Source: Tetrahymena thermophila SB210
Taxonomy: Eukaryota > Ciliophora > Oligohymenophorea > Hymenostomatida > Tetrahymenidae
Direction: 5' to 3'
Assembly (NCBI RefSeq): GCF_000189635.1
Contig: NW_002476368.1
Location: 372,001 to 436,000, forward strand
Length of the DNA: 64,000 nt
The translations under genes were made by a program, and so were the position numbers. This document shows positions 61,589 to 64,000 of the stretch, piece by piece; position 1 is the stretch's first letter, and the number at the start of each line of letters is the position of its first letter. Under the pieces are notes generated by a model. The model was not told the origin of the DNA. It ran no database searches and saw nothing but the letters and a program-made list of their open reading frames with translations.

Positions 61589-64000
61589 ATGCAAATTAAT
61601 TCAAGTTTATTTTTATTAGTGCTTTACTTAATCAGCTATGTTTAAGCTCTTAGTAAATGCTAATGTACTGTAGATTCATCTCCTATTCCAGGTTTGAGTA
61701 GTACTCCACCTCCTACTCTTTCTATTTCTCGTGATAATGAAGAAATTGATAATGTAGATTAAGGAAAGTTAATAGCTATTGGATCTATTTAAGTTCTTCA
61801 AAAACTTTTCTCTGTTTAATAGCAATCAAGTGCAGGTCTCAACTAAAATTGCCCCTCAGGATACATCCCTGTCACTTAAGATGACTTAACTTCTATCATC
61901 GCAAGGTCAGATTTTTAGTTTTTAGTTGGCTCTACATATTTAAACCTTGACTTCTCTAAAAATACCTATTATTCTTCTACTAAGGTCAACCCTACAGTTA
62001 CTAGTGGTAGTGACGCAAATGCTTATGTCTACTATACTTTATCTCTAGATGAGAAGAGTAAACCTGTTATTGGATAGGAAAATACATATTTTGATAAGAA
62101 AACAAAAGCTACAATTTGCAAAAGAAATTTGAAGCAATTCTCAATATCATTAGCTGGATATGAAGGATTTGATTTAGAAAAGGGAAAATCCTACTAAATG
62201 TAAATTACTAACAAAAATGTATTGTAATATTACATTTATGATAACAATGGAAATAAATTTACAACTTAAACCTTCTCTTATACTCATAATGGAGACTCTT
62301 AATGGGGATGCGCTACACTCAACTTCAAGCTCTAGCTTTTTGGAGGAATCTCAGTAGGTGATTGTCTTGCTATCTGGACATAGAATCAGATCGCCTTTAA
62401 TGCTGATTCTAGCAGTTTTAATATGAATTCAATATAAACTAGTGTCTTATAAGGAGTGAAAGCTAATGTGAATAATGGCTTTTTTTTCAGTTCTGGTTCT
62501 GCACCAATAGCTCCTATTATCGGAGATTCAAGCTCCTTTTATGTCTATTACTCAATTCAGACTACAAATCAACTGATGGTTTAAAAGGTTTCAAGTACAG
62601 GAACACCTATTGGACCTGCAATCGACACTAAATAGGTTGGTGATACTTTTGATATTGTTTCAACAGGTTTTGGTTTTGTAGTGATGGCAGCAGATTCTAC
62701 TTAGAGAGCGTTTATCTAAGCAATTAATAAGGATGGATCATAGAGATGGCTTAGAATACTAATTAACAATGGTGATAAGCCAAATAGCCCTAAAGATTAA
62801 ATAAAATTCTTTTCAGATGATAAGTGTAGCTTACCTTTTGGAATGACTTGTATGTATAGACCTCATAATGGTAGGCTTAATTATGCAAGAGGAAAAATAT
62901 AAGCTATTTGGGCTCATTATAACCATTTCGGATTTAAAAATGGAGCTAGAGATGATCATACTGCAGATTCTATGATTAGTTTGGATGCAGATACAGGATA
63001 TGATTAGAATATATTTTGGGCTTGGGGAGCTTCTCATTCTTTGTATTAAAACATGCACTATGATGGAAAAAATCTGTATGTAGCTTCACTTGGAGATGCA
63101 TTCCCAATGAATATTAAATTTTAGGTTTGCAACATTGATACCTTTTAATGTAAGGCTAGTAGTACTGTTGTTTAAGGGGATATTCCTGGTGATGGTAGTG
63201 GGAAAGCTTCAGGTAGAATAGGTGGTTTTTTTAGCATTTATGGAAACAGAAATCAAAAATTATTTGTCTATCAGAGAAAGGCATGCAATGGAGGATATGC
63301 CGGTAAAACTTCAACTAATTCAATCAATGAGCTAGCTGTTATTAAGTTTGATTCTTAGTTAAATTACATTTCCTCTACAACTCTTTTAAGTGGTGATATA
63401 GCTTCTAGAGTGAATAGCATAAAATCATTAGCTTATGGAAAAAACATACTGCTTGCTTATACAGTAATTCCTAATTCTGAATTGTAAAATTTCAATCGCT
63501 AAAATAGCAATCCTAAAGTAGATTAAGCTTTTATAGCTTTGCTGAATGGGGTAGATGGATCATTTTTAGTTTAACCATAATAGTTATCCAGTTACTAAAT
63601 AAATTCATCAGATGATTGGAGAATACTGGAGAATGGAAGTATTGCTTACACATATATTGATATCAATAAAAATTTAAATGTTTACTATACTCCTTCTTTA
63701 ATAATACCCAGTTATCCCCATCCTATATTGACAACAGACACTACATATGGATTTGGCAGTTTTACTAATTCTTAGGTCAGTATTCCAATAAATAACTATA
63801 ATAATGTTTGCCTTAAACAAGGTGATTCTAATTGGAGTATTGTAGACTTTGGAGGAAATTCATCTAATAATAATTCAAATAGTAAAACAAATAAAGATGA
63901 AATTACTAATAACGATAGTAGCAATAATAATTCAAATAGTAAAACAAATAAAGATGAAATTACTAATAAAGATAGTAGTGAATAAAATTCTTTTAAATAA
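61589..64000 (+). CDS. array gene I: divergent surface protein paralogue, cut by the window edge
   Basis: Single open frame of 804 codons with no TGA before position 64000, so the C-terminus is outside the window. The signal peptide (Q-I-N-S-S-L-F-L-L-V-L) and K-C-Q-C-T are clear. It is the most diverged paralogue in the N-terminal part (P-G-L-S-S-T-P-P-P-T, and E-K-S-K-P-V-I-G-Q-E for the usual K-N-N-N-F segment) but keeps the body motifs I-S-L-D-A-D-T-G, N-H-F-G and Y-D-G-K-N-L-Y-V-A-S. The stalk is of another kind: two copies of a Ser/Asn then K-T-N-K-D-E-I-T-N unit from about 63866 onward, charged where A-F stalks are neutral. The pseudogene to its left shares this stalk. Confidence 0.9.
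63866..63981 (+). repeat. direct repeat in the stalk of gene I
   Basis: Two in-frame copies of a 57-base unit beginning aataataattcaaatag, coding Asn/Ser runs followed by K-T-N-K-D-E-I-T-N. Unrelated to the hexad repeats of genes A, D and F. Confidence 0.75.

Noticed and set aside
1-64000. tRNA, rRNA, telomere repeats (GGGGTT) and chromosome-breakage sequence
   Set aside because: None seen by eye on either strand; a tRNAscan or motif search would settle it.

Overview
The window reads as nuclear DNA of an oligohymenophorean ciliate, Tetrahymena-like. It is extremely AT-rich. Every long coding region uses TAA and TAG as sense codons, at positions where family alignments expect Gln, and ends only at TGA. 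Starts lie in an A-rich context (aaaaATG). The species is an inference; there is no rRNA, telomere repeat or other diagnostic marker.

Layout. (1) 0.5-5.6 kb: two unrelated plus-strand genes, a secreted histidine acid phosphatase-like protein (one intron, with an odd Ser in place of the HD-motif His) and a VIT + VWA domain protein with a complete MIDAS site. (2) 6.4-9.8 kb: a minus-strand leucine-rich-repeat (LRR) gene that no long ORF reveals. It is cut into 13 small exons, roughly one LRR per exon, and all 12 introns are GT-AG and enter at phase 2. (3) 14.7 kb to the right edge: a tandem array of eight plus-strand paralogues of a roughly 800-residue secreted, probably GPI-anchored surface protein (A to G, plus I running off the edge) and one deleted pseudogene. 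Spacers are 3 to 6 kb.

The array proteins share a signal peptide, a K-C-[L/Q]-C-T start, a long extracellular part with beta-propeller-like WD/YD strand repeats, a low-complexity Asn/Pro/Ser/Gly stalk of very variable length, and a hydrophobic C-terminal tail. The function is not recognised. Stalk length variation, patchwork similarity between copies and the tandem arrangement recall surface-antigen families of ciliates, but that is inference.

The spacers are not unique junk. They are duplicated blocks (called alpha, beta and gamma here). Gamma is a decayed copy of the 5' half of the LRR gene. Alpha, found upstream of six surface genes, carries antisense segments that also look like LRR exons, plus a short hairpin whose stem is kept by paired base changes between copies. 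The ancestral duplicated unit therefore seems to have been a minus-strand LRR gene or genes head-to-head with a plus-strand surface-protein gene. One LRR gene remains intact and the others appear to be decaying.
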